Source: Chamaecrista fasciculata (lineage: Eukaryota; Streptophyta; Magnoliopsida; Fabales; Fabaceae). From it: a stretch of 64,000 nt of DNA. The DNA is taken from positions 74,416 through 138,415 of the forward strand of contig QANZ01016537.1 in NCBI GenBank assembly GCA_003254925.1, given 5' to 3'. A program made the translations under genes and the position numbers. This document shows positions 13,469-25,451 of the stretch, piece after piece. The notes beneath the pieces were generated by a model. The model did no database searches. It was not told the DNA's origin and was given only the letters and a program-made list of their open reading frames with translations. How positions within the stretch are numbered: the stretch's first letter is position 1; each line of letters begins with the position of its first letter.

Positions 13469-13893
13469 AATTATATTTATTACTTTTAAAAAGCTATTTA
13501 GTTTAGGCAAGCCAATCCCTAGCCATCAAAGTGAAAAAAATCAACCGGGAACTAAAAAGAAAATTTGGTGTGAAATTTAAAATTCTTTTTTAAAAAAAAA
13601 TTATTAAACCTAAACTTGCGCAAACCCTTAAATTTTGTTCTTCGACGTACGGTGCTCTTCGGTGACTCTTCGGCGACTCTTCGGTAATTTTGTTCTTCTC
13701 ATCTTCGACTCTTATCATCTTCTCATCTTCGACTCTTAAGTTGGATGGTAAATTGCTGATGGAGACGTGAAATTGCAGAGGAAACCGTAACCCGAGTTTG
13801 CGTTCGTCGAACACTTGCAGAGGAAACCCGTAACCCGTGAAATTGCAGATTTTTCATCGCCGTCGACTCAATCTGCTCAATTTTCAGTCGAAC

Positions 13894-13968
13894 CTCTTCG
13901 CCAGTGCCGTCGACTCTGCTCTTCGCCGGTGCCGTCGACTCTGCTCTTCGCCGGTGCCGTCGACGATA
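13894..13968. repeat. 25-bp tandem repeat, 3 copies, inside the CACTA element
   Basis: Units begin with CTCTTCGCC at 13894, 13919 and 13944. The middle and last differ from the first by one base (CCAGTGCC against CCGGTGCC). Each unit carries a GTCGAC palindrome. The 25-base period is not a multiple of three, so copy number changes the reading frame of any protein across it. Confidence 0.85.
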
Positions 13969-14783
13969 AGTTCTTCTTCTCAATCTGCTCGTCGATGGTA
14001 AGTCAGATTGCTAATCTTCTCACTCTGCTCCTAATCTTCTCTGTCTTCTTCTCATTTGGCTCTGCAGATCAAATTCAAGGCTCGCACTACGATTTCCTGA
14101 CCCTCGATTCCTAATCAGTTCTCAGATCATCTGTTTCTCTGCCAAATCTTTCGAGCCCTAAGAGTTTGCTCACCCAAATTGCTTTCATCGACTACTTAGG
14201 TATTTACCTAATTGATTTTAGGCATGTTTAGTTTATATAAATTATATCTGTCTATATTCAATTCTGAATATTTTTGAATATAAATTATATCTGTCTATAT
14301 AAATTGCTTTCATCATGACCCTAATGGTCAAATGATAGAGAGAGAGATAGCATAAATATGTGTGTCGTTGTGTGTGTGTCATTTATTTGTGGCAGTGCTA
14401 GTTATTATTAGCTGTTGTTTAATTTAGAATGAGTGAATGAAATTGTGGATGTGTGTAAAATCCCCTGTCATCTAACGTTGAATTCAAATCAGGAAGGATA
14501 TGGATATATATCCATATATACATATCACTCTTGCTTATTACTTAATTTCTACCTTACCTTATCATTGATTCATTGCATGCCATTTATTTGATTTTTTTTT
14601 TACGATAATTAAACATTTTTCGATCCCTAAACATACTGTTGCATTGCACCTGCGTAAATGTTTACATCTTTCTGGTTTTGGTATATCAAACTCGGGTTTT
14701 ATTTAATGTTACATGTATATATAGTTTAGTTCATCTTAGATGTTTGTTTTAATTATTATATCTTTCATGCTTTTGGAGATCAT

Positions 14784-14970
14784 NNNNNNNNNNNNNNNNN
14801 NNNNNNNNNNNNNNNNNNNNNNNNNNNNNNNNNNNNNNNNNNNNNNNNNNNNNNNNNNNNNNNNNNNNNNNNNNNNNNNNNNNNNNNNNNNNNNNNNNNN
14901 NNNNNNNNNNNNNNNNNNNNNNNNNNNNNNNNNNNNNNNNNNNNNNNNNNNNNNNNNNNNNNNNNNNNNN
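14784..14970. other. Assembly gap (187 N)
   Basis: A run of N inside the CACTA interior. Its true length is unknown, and frames that cross it are artefacts. Confidence 0.99.
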
Positions 14971-16924
14971 TTTGAACCAGTTTTCTGGTTCATGGTTTGC
15001 AATTTCACTTTGGTGCTGTCATTTTGGTCCTGTACATCATGATTTGCAATTTAATATGAAATGTAGTGTTTCATTTGGTGATATATTGAGATTTAATTGA
15101 TGCCTTGTAGCAGCTAGTAAGTTTTGAAGTTGATTATATATATAATGTATTAATTTCCTTGTCTTGAGTTGTCCCTGTTACTAAGAAAACACTACACTAT
15201 TAAGTTCATTCAAAATCATATAAGAAAGCCTGTAAAGTTAAGCTGCTTAAATAAGATGAGGTTTTATTTGGACATGTTACTAGGAAGATAACACGTATGT
15301 AGAGGTATATGGTTAGATGAAGCTTATTATTATTATAATAATAATGGGGAAATAATTAAGTAGTGGTGAAGTTGGCACATGATATAGTAGTGGAGGAGAA
15401 GCTGAAGAGTGAGTTGGCAAATCAATTTTTAGGAAATAATTGAGTAGTGGTGATGGAATCAGTTTTTCTTGCCTTGTAGCTAGTAAGTTCATTCAAAATC
15501 ATAAGAAAGCCTCTAAAGTTAAGCTGTGATTTCTATCATCAACGGGCTCAAATTTTTAGGAAACATGATTGTCTCTGTTTTCTTAGCCTTCAATTTCACT
15601 ATAAGCCTTTAATTTAGCCTTTAAGCAAGCAAAGATTTATATTAATTTAGCCAGAAAGCATATAGTTTATCTGGAAACTTATCCAATAGTTTATTAACGA
15701 ACTTGACCATTCAGTTTCTGCTTATCCTAAATCTTCAGAGTCTCATGTTATTCCTCCAATGAAAAAATGCAGGATGAACATTGTGTCTCAATTTTATCCT
15801 TATCCATCAATGTGGGACAAAGACCTTTAGCGGTTGTTGTGTCTGGTCGTTAAAGAAGAAGAAAGATCCTTTATTTTCTTTCTTGAGAACAAAGATATTA
15901 CTCAGACACTGATGTATAATTCACTGTCCCACCGCATCTCTCACTTCCTATGCTTTAAAGATTCCAATTTTCTTTCGAAGTTTGTACATATAAGGGAATG
16001 GCCCTTTTTGTTTTGTCCTTTATTGGCATGGTGGGTTAGCTTATCTATGTTTGTGTTGGTTTGTGCACATGTCTGGTTTTAAGCTAGTTTTACTATGCCT
16101 TAGAGTCAGTTTGGTGAAAAGATACAGTAATATATATATGTATTATAGATAGAGATTGAGAGAAATAAAGAGAGATGGAGTGCATGTATTGTATAAAGGA
16201 TGGACACAAGTGAGCTGGTAGCTCTTATTGATCAGAAGTTACACTTTAGTATAAATCTTTCTTGTTCATCTTCAAGTTAGTATAGAGATAGAACTGTGAT
16301 TTTGACTATTATTATGAGCTGAGTGTTACTATGTCAATTTGGAGTTTTGGTTTTTTGGGTATATGATATGATTTATATGACTTTGCATATTATTAAAATT
16401 GGGTTTTACTATTTGCATATTATTGAATCTATGCTAAATTATTATCATTATTTTTTTGTAGGGACAATTTCAGCCACCACTTCCATCTAATATTAGGAGA
16501 TCAAATAATGAAGGCTAAGAAAGTTGAGCATTTTAAAGTTTCAGAAGATGACTGGAAATTTCTATATGTTGTTGAAGCTAAAAGCTTTATGTTTATTTTG
16601 ACTTGGATATGTTAGCTCTATGTTTTAAGACATGTCTACTCTATATTTTTGGATTTGAATGTTAGTATTCTATTATTATGTTGGATTTGAATGTTAGTAT
16701 TCTATGTATGGTGTTGGATTTAGAGAATTGTGTTTAAACATATGGATATATAAGTATTAAAAGAAAGTATTTGGATTTGGTTGAAATGTATTTAATTTGT
16801 TTAAGAAATATGATATTTGATATTATTTCTTATATTTGTCACATTTTAAGAAAAAAAATTGTTATTAAGGATAAATATTATATATATATATAAATAATTG
16901 TGAAAAAAAATAAATAATAAAGTT

Positions 16925-17430
16925 TTTGCAGCGACAAAAGGTTGCTGCAATAGACCCTTTTGCAGCGACATTAAAATTCGCTACAAACAAAGGTTCTTTG
17001 GTAGCAAAGATAAAATCGCTGCAATTTTCATTTTTGCAGCGACAAAAGCATTGCTGCAATAGACATTTTTGCAGCGATGCTTAATTTGCTGCCCAAAAAG
17101 ACCTTTTGCAGCAAATAAATCGCTGCCAAAGAGTATCTTTTGCAGCGACAACATCGCTGCAGAAGCATATGCTTTTGTGGCGACACTTTAATCCACGAAA
17201 TTTGTTGGAGTTTTAGCAGCAAACATGTCGCTGCAATTCCTCATTTTTTGCAGCGATCATATCGCTGCAAAATAACGGGTTTTGGCAGCGAAATATTTGG
17301 TCGCTGCAAAAACCTTTTGCGACGGAGCTTCTTGCAGCGACTTTGCAGCGACCATTATGTCGCTGCAAATAACCTTTTGCAGCGATTTTGGAGCTATTGG
17401 CGACGAAAATCGTCGCTGCAAAAAGTCTAA
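16925..17430. repeat. Right subterminal repeat zone of the CACTA element
   Basis: Many copies of TTTTGCAGCGAC and the inverted GTCGCTGCAAAA, with intervals of about 20-45 bases, end just before the terminal inverted repeat. It mirrors the left zone (12180-12660). Confidence 0.85.
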
Positions 17431-17445
17431 TTTCTTGTAGTGTTG

Positions 17446-17623
17446 GTTGCCAAAACTATCTTTCAACCCGACAGACTAAGAATTAATTCTCCGTGGGTTT
17501 GTGCTCCATTTAAGGGTATATTGTTGATCAATTGATTGCTGTATACACAAGGCGTGATTCGAACCTCCGACACTTACTTAAGTGATCTAGTGAGTTCGAC
17601 CACTAGACCAACCAAATTTGGTT
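17446..17623 (-). mobile_element. tRNA-derived SINE, separated from its poly(A) tail by the CACTA insertion
   Basis: Read on the minus strand, the 5' head carries a Pol III A box (TGGTCTAGTGGTC, plus-strand 17598-17610) and a B box (GGTTCGAATCAC, 17554-17565). This is the internal promoter of a tRNA-derived SINE. Its 3' A tail is the T run at 12153-12166, on the far side of the CACTA element. Target duplications TCATTTAAGTAA lie at 12141-12152 (beyond the tail) and 17624-17635 (beyond the 5' head) and match perfectly. The SINE was therefore present first, and the CACTA element landed at the junction of its body and tail. It is not a functional tRNA: no complete cloverleaf follows the head. 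Confidence 0.88.
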
Positions 17624-17635
17624 TCATTTAAGTAA

Positions 17636-19426
17636 AAATTATATTCAAATTCCATGATATAACTATTTTTGTTGGAAAATTCTCTTATTATAACAAATTG
17701 TATAATGCAAGTTAAATCTAAATAAATGAGGACGAAATTCAATCTGAAAACTGAATGGACAATCAAAGTAAACAAACGCATGTATGTTGTCTTTCAGACG
17801 AATCTTGAAACATCATGAAATATATGGATAAATTATAAAAGTATATACATATGGTTATAAGGATATATTTTTAATTAAAGAGTGTAATAATGAATTGAGA
17901 AGTGATTAATTAAAGGGGGGCAAAATACATTCGAATTCGCACTCCAATATATTCTCCAAATCGAAATGCCTTCTTAAGTATTCAGCACCACCTATACGAA
18001 TATTTCTTGCCTCTCCTTTTTATTTTCTCTTTTTTTGGTGGTTTCCTCTCTGCTATTATTCTGCACCATCCATCAAAGAATCACACACAACTAAAAAGTC
18101 GATAAATACCGTAGTTGCTTAAAAAAATAATACATGGGCAGACCAGAGAGTACAGGACATAAACCAACTCAAAAAAAAAAAAAATCATTTAAAGTATTTA
18201 ATTAGTCAATGAAATATACACATTATTATTTTATAATATTTTTGTTGTTTTCTTCACATCGATGAGGTGCGATCAAGCTGTATGCTAGAGCCGAACAGTA
18301 TTTTTGGAGGAATTAATGTACAAAAAAGCATGACCAAACCAGACCATAAGTTTGTTCGAAGCTTCTATTATTATTTAGTAGAATTTAAAAAAATTAGATT
18401 TTTTGGAAGATAGCCATTTTTTTGGGTTTTTTTAATTTTGTTTTTCCAGAATGGGAAGGATATTATATTAAGGCCCATGGATGTGCCGTTCAGGATAGAA
18501 AGAGACTATGGATCACGCTGAAATTTCTTAATGATGCTTTTACCTAACCATGCCAGCAATTTGAAGTTATAAATTGATTCTTAAACGTATGATTAGACAC
18601 CACTAATTAACTTTTAAAATTATTTTAACTTTGATTTCCGAGAAGACAAAATATCAAATTATATATATGTACCATATTTACTCCGTAGCATTATTATTCT
18701 ATTTAATTAGGTCAAACAAATTATAGGTTCACAGGTTTGCATGATCAAATTGATCAGATTATTAAAATAGAAGTCACGGAGGTTAAGCAAAGTGTCAACA
18801 CTAATATAAAAAAAAAAATGTAGAGTCTTAGGATGCCTCTTAAAAGTTTTTTTTTAAAAAAAAAAGAAAGAAAAAAATCAGAGACTTTGGGTTATGAAAT
18901 GCATGGTTGTTTTTCTTTTCAGTTTTCCACAAACATGCGAAATCTGAAATAATAGGAATGTAATTGTAGAATTTAAATTTTAACGGAATGATCGATGAGT
19001 ACTGTTTGAGAATTGAGAAAAAGTATAATGCATTGAATATTCAACGCTCAAAGATATTTTCAGTCTTCCTACCTATAATAGTATCAATTAATTATATATA
19101 CTCGTAGAAGCAAGCCTTCAGAGCCATATAATTTCTGTAATACTTACGAGTTACGTCCACTACTTGTTCAAATTAATTAAACAGTCCACTTATGCATTTT
19201 ATATCAGCAAAACTGAACCAAATTAAAAAGATATATCCTCCAAAAATGGCATTTCATTAAAGAACGAAAGTTGAGCCCAAAGTTCTTGTTCTTAAACAAT
19301 ATTCCTTGTCATACATATATGATATATCTTGCTTGGTGAAAACAAATTTTTGAAAAAGAATAATTGGAGAAGAAAGCATTGATGAAATTAAGGAAAATGA
19401 GATAATGGCGGTAGATGGGAAAGGAT

Positions 19427-19466
<40 letters not shown>

Positions 19467-20287
19467 TATATATAGCATATATACATAGAAGGCATCATTT
19501 CTCTAACCTGATTTGATATATATATTGATTCAGAGATTTGATATGAAGAAAGTGATGTGAATAGACAAACATAGTTTTCAAGTCGGAATCTAATGTGACC
19601 CCAAATTTCAAATAGTTGATTCCAGTCGCCATTTTGACAAGTCTAATTCTACCTAACAGTTTCAACATTTCTTGTTTTTTTTCAATTAAAAATCGTGTGT
19701 GTGTATACATATATATGTTTCTTCGCTTAGCTTCATAGTCGTTTCTTCCTGCAGGGCAACTTCAAATAATTATATATTTTTTTTGTGAAACATATATAAT
19801 TAATTAACCCATAAGCTTATATATACACATGTTTGAGATTTGAGAACAACGATTACACAAATATACGATGAGTGTATACAAACCAGTATAGGAGACTACT
19901 CAGCAGATTCGAAATTTCCAGTGAATTGTCTTTGGAAACTCTTGGAAAGTTCTTTTTTTTTTTTCCTCTTTATATAAAGTTAATCAATTTAATTATGTAT
20001 GGAAGTTTTATAATGAGAGAAGTCGTGGAACAAGTATAGTATAGTATAGATAGGGTATATAGTCAAAAAGACAAGGTTTCACTAAGTCTACATAGTAGGT
20101 GGGCTTATATGGTGTCCTTTGTTGAGGCAATGGTACCAGAGAAAAGGACTTGCTGGGGAATTTGACCACTCTCCCTTTGTGACGTGTTTTCTTAAGTTTA
20201 AGCTAGTGTTTTAAAAGTTGGATTAGTGATTCAAAGAGATTAGTCTATATCCCCCTAGATCCCTTAACCTCATTGATAAAAGTTAAA
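17636..20287. other. Intergenic, no gene recognised
   Basis: AT-rich spacer. It holds poly(A) runs near 18170-18183 and 18810-18880 and an (AG)n microsatellite at about 19432-19463. No frame here shows a protein family signature. Confidence 0.55.
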
Positions 20288-20792
20288 GGTTAAAGTTTCA
20301 TTTTGGTCCTTAATGTATGCCCTAATGTTCATTTTGGTCCATTATGTTTCAAAATGTTCAAATTGATCCTAAATGTTGGCAAAATGTATCATTTTGGTCC
20401 AAACTATTGAATATAACTCGTTTCAAGTTTATACGTGACGAGTTTAGAGCTATATATTATTCTCAAATAGTACTTTCTCTATCTAGTTGGGGCCGTCAAC
20501 AAACGAGGTCAAATCGATCCTTAAAGTAGACTGCTCGTTTCATGATCAAACAAGCAAAGTTGATCATGTCTCTCTCGTTTCAAATCTGAACACGACGAAT
20601 TCAGAGTTACGAGTTCCTCTTAACAAGTCATTTGAACTTGAAATGAGAAACGAGAGAAATATGACCAAATTTAATAATTTGGGACCAAAATAAAACATTT
20701 TACCAACAAATAAGACCAAACTGAAACATTTTGTCAAATTTAGGACCAATTTGAACATTTTAAAACATAATAGACCAAAATAACCTTTGATC
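20288..20792. mobile_element. Foldback MITE, Mutator-like, family 1 (copy 1)
   Basis: Inverted arms carry blocks of TTCATTTTGGTCC on the left and GGACCAAAAT on the right. The 9-bp flanks AAAGTTAAA (20279-20287) and AAAATTAAA (20793-20801) match at 8 of 9 positions, the duplication length of the Mutator superfamily. It is the same family as 47954-48551, sharing the middle part (ACTTTCTCTATCTAGTTGG and CCGTCA). No coding capacity. Confidence 0.85.
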
Positions 20793-22021
20793 AAAATTAA
20801 ATGGTTTCACATCAAACGTGCACATGAAGAAGAAAAAAAAAATGAGAGTTGCTGCCACTTTCTAAGTTTTATTTCCCATTGTCCGCTTAATTATATATAT
20901 CTTGTTACATGTGTTATTTATTTAGCAACCTGTGGCCTCTGGAAAATGTTATTTAGATAGTTCAAAGTTCAAACTATAGACATGTCTAAGGAAAGATCCA
21001 TTTCAGAAAATAATTTCCTAACTTAGCTTGTTAGCTGATGCAATATTTCGTGGTGAAACTGGAAATTGAAATGAGCAATGTTTATCAAGATATATAGGAT
21101 TGATAGTTGGAATCTTTTTAGGGATGTTTTTATAAGAATTTCCCTGGATTCCTGGGTTAATATTATCATACTACGTTGAACCTTTGTGGATTACTCTCTA
21201 TCTTCTATTGAATGGTCAAAAAACGAGATCCTTATTCTACCTTTATTTAATTGGATTAATTTAAGACAAGGTGTGTAAATATTCTCTTTGCAATTTTTTT
21301 TCTACAGCTTAGCAAGAAACGATGGTTGTGGATGTTGAATACCTCATTTTTGTGTCTGTTGGTGAAGCGATATATATATATTTAATGTGTTTTAAGGCTA
21401 CTTTGAAATTTTGTTACAAGGATTATTGATTGCTTGAAAAATACTATTAGGATTTACATTAATGTTAGTAAGAGCTTCAGCGAGCTCTAAATTATATTAG
21501 TCTTTCTATTCTCTTTTAAATCAAGTCTAAATTTCATTTAAAAAAGTTAGGTGGTGATGAACTTGAGCTCACCTCAAACTCTCCCTAAGTATATATTGTG
21601 ATCTTGTTAGTGATTAGGAGATCAAAAAGACAAATTTGTAATGGTTTTGGAGTCCCTGTATGCCCATGCACTTAATTCAATAAGTTTGTGGTTTGTGCTT
21701 TATGAATGAAAGGAGAACTCAATCAATTGAAAAAATAACAGGGGCTTTAATTGATGGTATGTCGGATAAATATAAAAGAAAGGTAAATTTGGCAAAAAAA
21801 AAAAAATTAGGCATTGTATATAATTAGTTATGTGGCTTCATATATAATTTTGATTGGTTAAAAAAGTTATCATTTTTATTATTTCTCATTATTAAATTAC
21901 TTAAAAAATGAAAAATTATACTACTTCACAATTGCATACAATACCCTAAGTTACATCTTAAAATTTCTCATAAAAAAATATAGTATTCTGGTCAATGATA
22001 GTCTTTATTATTTTAAATTTT

Positions 22022-22143
22022 TAAACATTTTGAAATCTATATATATTTGCTATAGTAAAAAATAGAGAAATTATAGATTTCAAACATTTCTCTATTTGTT
22101 ACTATAGCAAATATGAAATATATATAGATTTCAAAATGTTTTA
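22022..22143. repeat. Hairpin-forming inverted repeat, about 120 bp
   Basis: Arms 22022-22069 and 22086-22143 are near-perfect inverted copies: AAACATTTTGAAATC on the left against GATTTCAAAATGTTT on the right, with TTTGCTATAGTAA inverted as TTACTATAGCAAA. It looks like a small MITE, but no clear target duplication was found. Confidence 0.75.
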
Positions 22144-22520
22144 ACTAAACATGTTGCCAATTTAGAATCAAGCCCAAACAACAGCCCAAGCCCAAAATCT
22201 GGAAGCATTCGGTCATAGCGAGAGACATCATATTTGCTCCAATGGAGACTCAGTTTTGTTAACATCCAAAATGAAGCCTTTTCATTTTTCTTCTGCAACA
22301 TCATAGCTTATTGATAAAATAAAAACGTTATAACTCGTTCAACAAAATAAAAATCATTCTCAATATCAATGTTTGCATTATAAAATAACAGAAAAAGTTC
22401 CAAACGATTAAATAATATTTTAGAACTATTTAGAAAGAAAGATAGCCATTTTACAACTAGAAAGATATCAAATCTAAAAAGTTCCATATTTTACAACTAT
22501 TTAGATAAGTACTCTAATTT

Positions 22521-22594
22521 GAACCAAGCTTTGTTGGTCTAGTGGTTAGCCTATTAGGTCACTTAAGCAAGTGTCAAATCACAAAAAAAAAAAA
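22521..22594 (+). mobile_element. Miniature SINE: tRNA-like head followed directly by poly(A)
   Basis: A 62-base body (22521-22582) carries the same A-box head as the SINE at 17.5 kb (TTGGTCTAGTGGTTAG), and a pure A run follows. The B-box core is missing: GTGTC joins AAATCAC directly. The element is flanked by AAGTACTCTAATTT (22507-22520) and AAGTACTCAAATTT (22595-22608), 13 of 14 matching, the direct repeats left by LINE-machinery retroposition. It therefore looks like a retroposed short transcript rather than a decayed long one. Confidence 0.82.
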
Positions 22595-22952
22595 AAGTAC
22601 TCAAATTTTTTTTTTATAGTCTCTCTTTTTTTCTTCAAAGCTTATGGGCTTATGGACCAGAAAGAAAGAAATATGGGCTTGATATTAAATTCTTATTCTC
22701 AAACAGGCGTCTGAGTCATTGAGTGTGGATGATTGACCAAACAAAAAAGGTGGAATAGTCTAATCCCAAAAACGAAATTGGGGAAAATCCAACGAACATT
22801 TGGGGATACTGCGGATTCATGAGTTGAACTTGGTGAAGAAGGCAGCATTTGCTAGAAATTGGCGCTTATGTTTGTAACAGATGGCTGTTATTACTCATAC
22901 TCACCGAAATCGATCGCTACTTGTTTCATAGAAGAAGCTTCTTTCCAAAACC

Positions 22953-25451
22953 ATGCCCGTTTCTAGGTTTCTTTACTTTTCTTCCAGGCATCGCTCCCTC
23001 ACGGACCTCCTCACTCGTCTTCCAAGGTCATATTCGCTACTCAACAAGTTTTAGTTACGTTTTTCTTGACATGATTGATAAGCATTTAACCTTACAATCG
23101 GTACTTATTTTTACAATTAAATTCAAATTTCATATTGGCATTTTGAATCCTGGTTGATATGTGGTGTGGTTGATGATGTTGACTCTAACAAAAGCTTCAG
23201 ACGGCTGTTTCCTTTGTGCTTCATTACCTACACTGTGATCCTGCAACGATCAATGTCGTTGATTGCACTTGTTTTCGAGAAATTATTTTATTCTCATCTT
23301 TTATGAGTATTCTATTTCAGGTCTAGCGCCTCAAAGAGAGTTCAATGTTTTAGCAATACAACATCATCAGGGCACGGTACAGGAAAACCGGATGCTAACC
23401 CTGTAATGTCTGTCAAATCACAGGCTTCAGGCTCAACGGCTTCTGGCTCAACGGCTACTTATGTTGTAGTATGTTTATATTCTTATGTTGCGCGCTTATC
23501 ACATATCTTTCAAGTTGATTAGTTTTCTTTGTATCATCCTCACATTTTATTTTCGGCAGCCAGCTGCTGCTGTATTAGGGTTTGCAGGGATAGTGACATT
23601 TCTCCATTATAACGATGAGAGAAGAGCTGTTCCTAAAGGTATTTTTGTTTTTTTTTTGGAAGTATTCTCAGTTAATCTTCTCTGAAGAAATTCTAGTAGA
23701 AAACTTTGGTGACATTTAGTTATTACTTGTTTTTCTCTGTAGCCTCTTCTTATTGATTGCCATCCTCCTCATTATTGTACATCGTAAGAAATGTTAGATG
23801 TAATTATTTCCTGTATTGTATTTCAGCAAAATTGAAATCAATGCTGAATTCTTTGCTTCACCTACTCACAAGGGGAAAGTTCATCTATATAGATTGCTAC
23901 TAAACAGGGGGACACTTTATTTTAGAACTTATTGATGGCCACAGAATGGTGATAGTGAACTTTTGATTTTAACCATGGCTATGTAGATGAAGACTAGGAG
24001 GTGTCAGTGAGCTAGTTGGTTGGATGTCGTAAGATATTAGAACTGATTTTTGAATTTGATATACCATATATTAAATCTGTAAAATGCCTATTATATTAAA
24101 TCTCTACTATAAGTCCATAACAAATGGCTATGCTTTTTGGTGGTACACCCGGATATGATTGTTAATAAAGTATTTGCCGTTTCAAAACTTTTATATATTC
24201 CTTTTGAAGGGTTGGATGTTTTGCGAGGTAGGCACTTGAGAGTTGAGACTAGCCTGCACTGGAGCTAGGGATAGATTGGAAGTCCATTGATTGTTGACTT
24301 AAGAACTGTTATATACTTGTAAGTTGTATCAAAATGGATGCATTATCTGGCCAAAAAAAAAAACTAAATAAAGTAGTTGGAAAGATGAGTCAGTGTAAGG
24401 AACACACTATCTACTCAATTTTGTCATTTTGTTAATAGGTTTGGCGATTTTTAGATCAATATATATTTTCATCCTGAAGTCCTCTCGTTCTAGTTTGATT
24501 CATCAATGCTTAGTGAAACAAGTCAATTTTTGGATTAGACACTTGAGTGTCTCTAAATTGAGCTCCCTATACTAAATATGAACGGAACTTCTGTTTCCAT
24601 TGTCTTATTTTCTCTATATCTTGGATCAGGTCAGGTTGATAATGATGACCGTAGTGGAAAAGCTGTCTATGGACCCATAGTTGGGGGTCCTTTTACTCTG
24701 CTTGATACAGAGAAACAAATGGTTACAGAACGAACTTTTCTTGGGAATTGGGTTCTTCTATACTTTGGTTATACCTCATCCCCTGACCTTGGGCCAGACC
24801 AAGTCAAAACTATGGCCAAGGCAATTGATATATTAGGTGTGGCACTTCTGTCTCATCTTAATGTACTGTAAGTTACTTTTCTCAATTAAGTTTAACATAA
24901 TGTATTATATTTGACTGAAGAATCAAAACAGAATCGTAAGCTTCTACCAGTATTTGTTACCATTGATCCTCAACGTGATACTCCCGCACAACTTAGGGAA
25001 TACCTTAAAGGTTAGATCACCGGGCACCCCAAAAGTTCGTATTCTATAATTTCTTAATTGTTTTTATTAAGTTAATTTTGCTATGTACTCTTTTCCTGTG
25101 CTAACTTTCGTCTCTCATTGATAAACTGCAGAGTTTGACTCAAGAATCATAGGGTTAACTGGACCTGTTGCAGCTGTCCGGCAGATGGCACAAGAATATC
25201 GTGTCTATTTTAAGAAGGTGGAAGAGGAGGGAGGTGATTATCTTGTTGACTCTTCCCACAACATGTAAGTATGCGTCTAATTCTTCTGTAGTTATATATG
25301 GTTGGACTTGACAAGGACAATAATCTCTATAAAAACTATCAGGTATTTGTTGAACCCTAAAATGGAGGTTGTGAGATGCTTTGGAGTTGAGTATAATGCT
25401 GATGAGTTGTCAAAAGAGATATTGAACGAACTGAACAGAAACACGACTTAA
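22953..25451 (+). CDS. HCC2: SCO1/SenC-family mitochondrial protein, HCC2 type, 7 exons, 279 aa
   Basis: SCO1 proteins deliver copper to the CuA site of cytochrome c oxidase in the mitochondrial intermembrane space; plants also have HCC2, a paralogue without the copper ligands that is linked to redox/stress roles. Exons: 22953-23026, 23321-23468, 23560-23638, 24630-24836, 24921-25010, 25132-25264, 25343-25451. All junctions are GT-AG and phases agree. The N-terminus is Arg/Ser-rich without acids (MPVSRFLYFSSRH), a likely presequence. A membrane segment (about 75-90) precedes HYNDERRAVPKG. The thioredoxin-fold domain follows (about 115-270), with VFVTIDPQRDTP and FDSRIIGLTG. At the CxxxC position the sequence reads YTSSPDLGP, so both Cys are lost (Ser151, Gly155); at the distal His position it reads DSSHNMY. 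This pattern marks HCC2 rather than HCC1. From memory, AT4G39740 is the counterpart. Confidence 0.93.

Larger units (their letters stand above)
13469..16924. other. CACTA interior: gene-like segment of unknown origin, no transposase
   Basis: This segment is less AT-rich around 13600-14180 and contains a short open frame at 13815-14114 (+, 99 codons) with a hydrophobic stretch (residues about 62-82). It has no recognised domain, and its start falls inside a repeat-rich stretch. GT/AG-like junctions (for example a TTTGTAG before 16462) suggest a fragmentary intron-exon structure. CACTA elements often carry captured host gene pieces; whether this is one is inference. Short segments are duplicated inside it (near 15195-15245 and 15480-15530). 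I do not assign a product. Confidence 0.35.
12168..17442. mobile_element. CACTA (En/Spm-type) DNA transposon, non-autonomous, 5275 bp
   Basis: The left end is CACTACAAGAAA (12168-12179) and the right end is its exact inverted repeat TTTCTTGTAGTG (17431-17442). These are the canonical plant CACTA termini. The flanks give a 3-bp target duplication TTG (12165-12167 and 17443-17445), also typical of CACTA. Both subterminal zones are packed with the motif TGCAGCGAC in both orientations, as expected for transposase-binding repeats. No transposase-like frame is seen, but a 187-base gap (14784-14970) hides a little of the interior. The interior holds a nested foldback MITE and a gene-like segment with a 25-bp repeat. 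The element is therefore most likely mobilised in trans. Confidence 0.93.
20793..22952. other. Intergenic with small repeats
   Basis: No gene apart from a hairpin (22022-22143) and a miniature SINE (22521-22594), each listed separately. The last few hundred bases are the promoter side of the HCC2-like gene. Confidence 0.5.

Noticed and set aside
14736..15042. Open frames across the N run
   Set aside because: They exist only because N is read as open.
17554..17610. Possible tRNA gene from A box and B box on the minus strand
   Set aside because: The boxes belong to a SINE with target duplications and a poly(A) tail; no full cloverleaf or acceptor stem can be formed.
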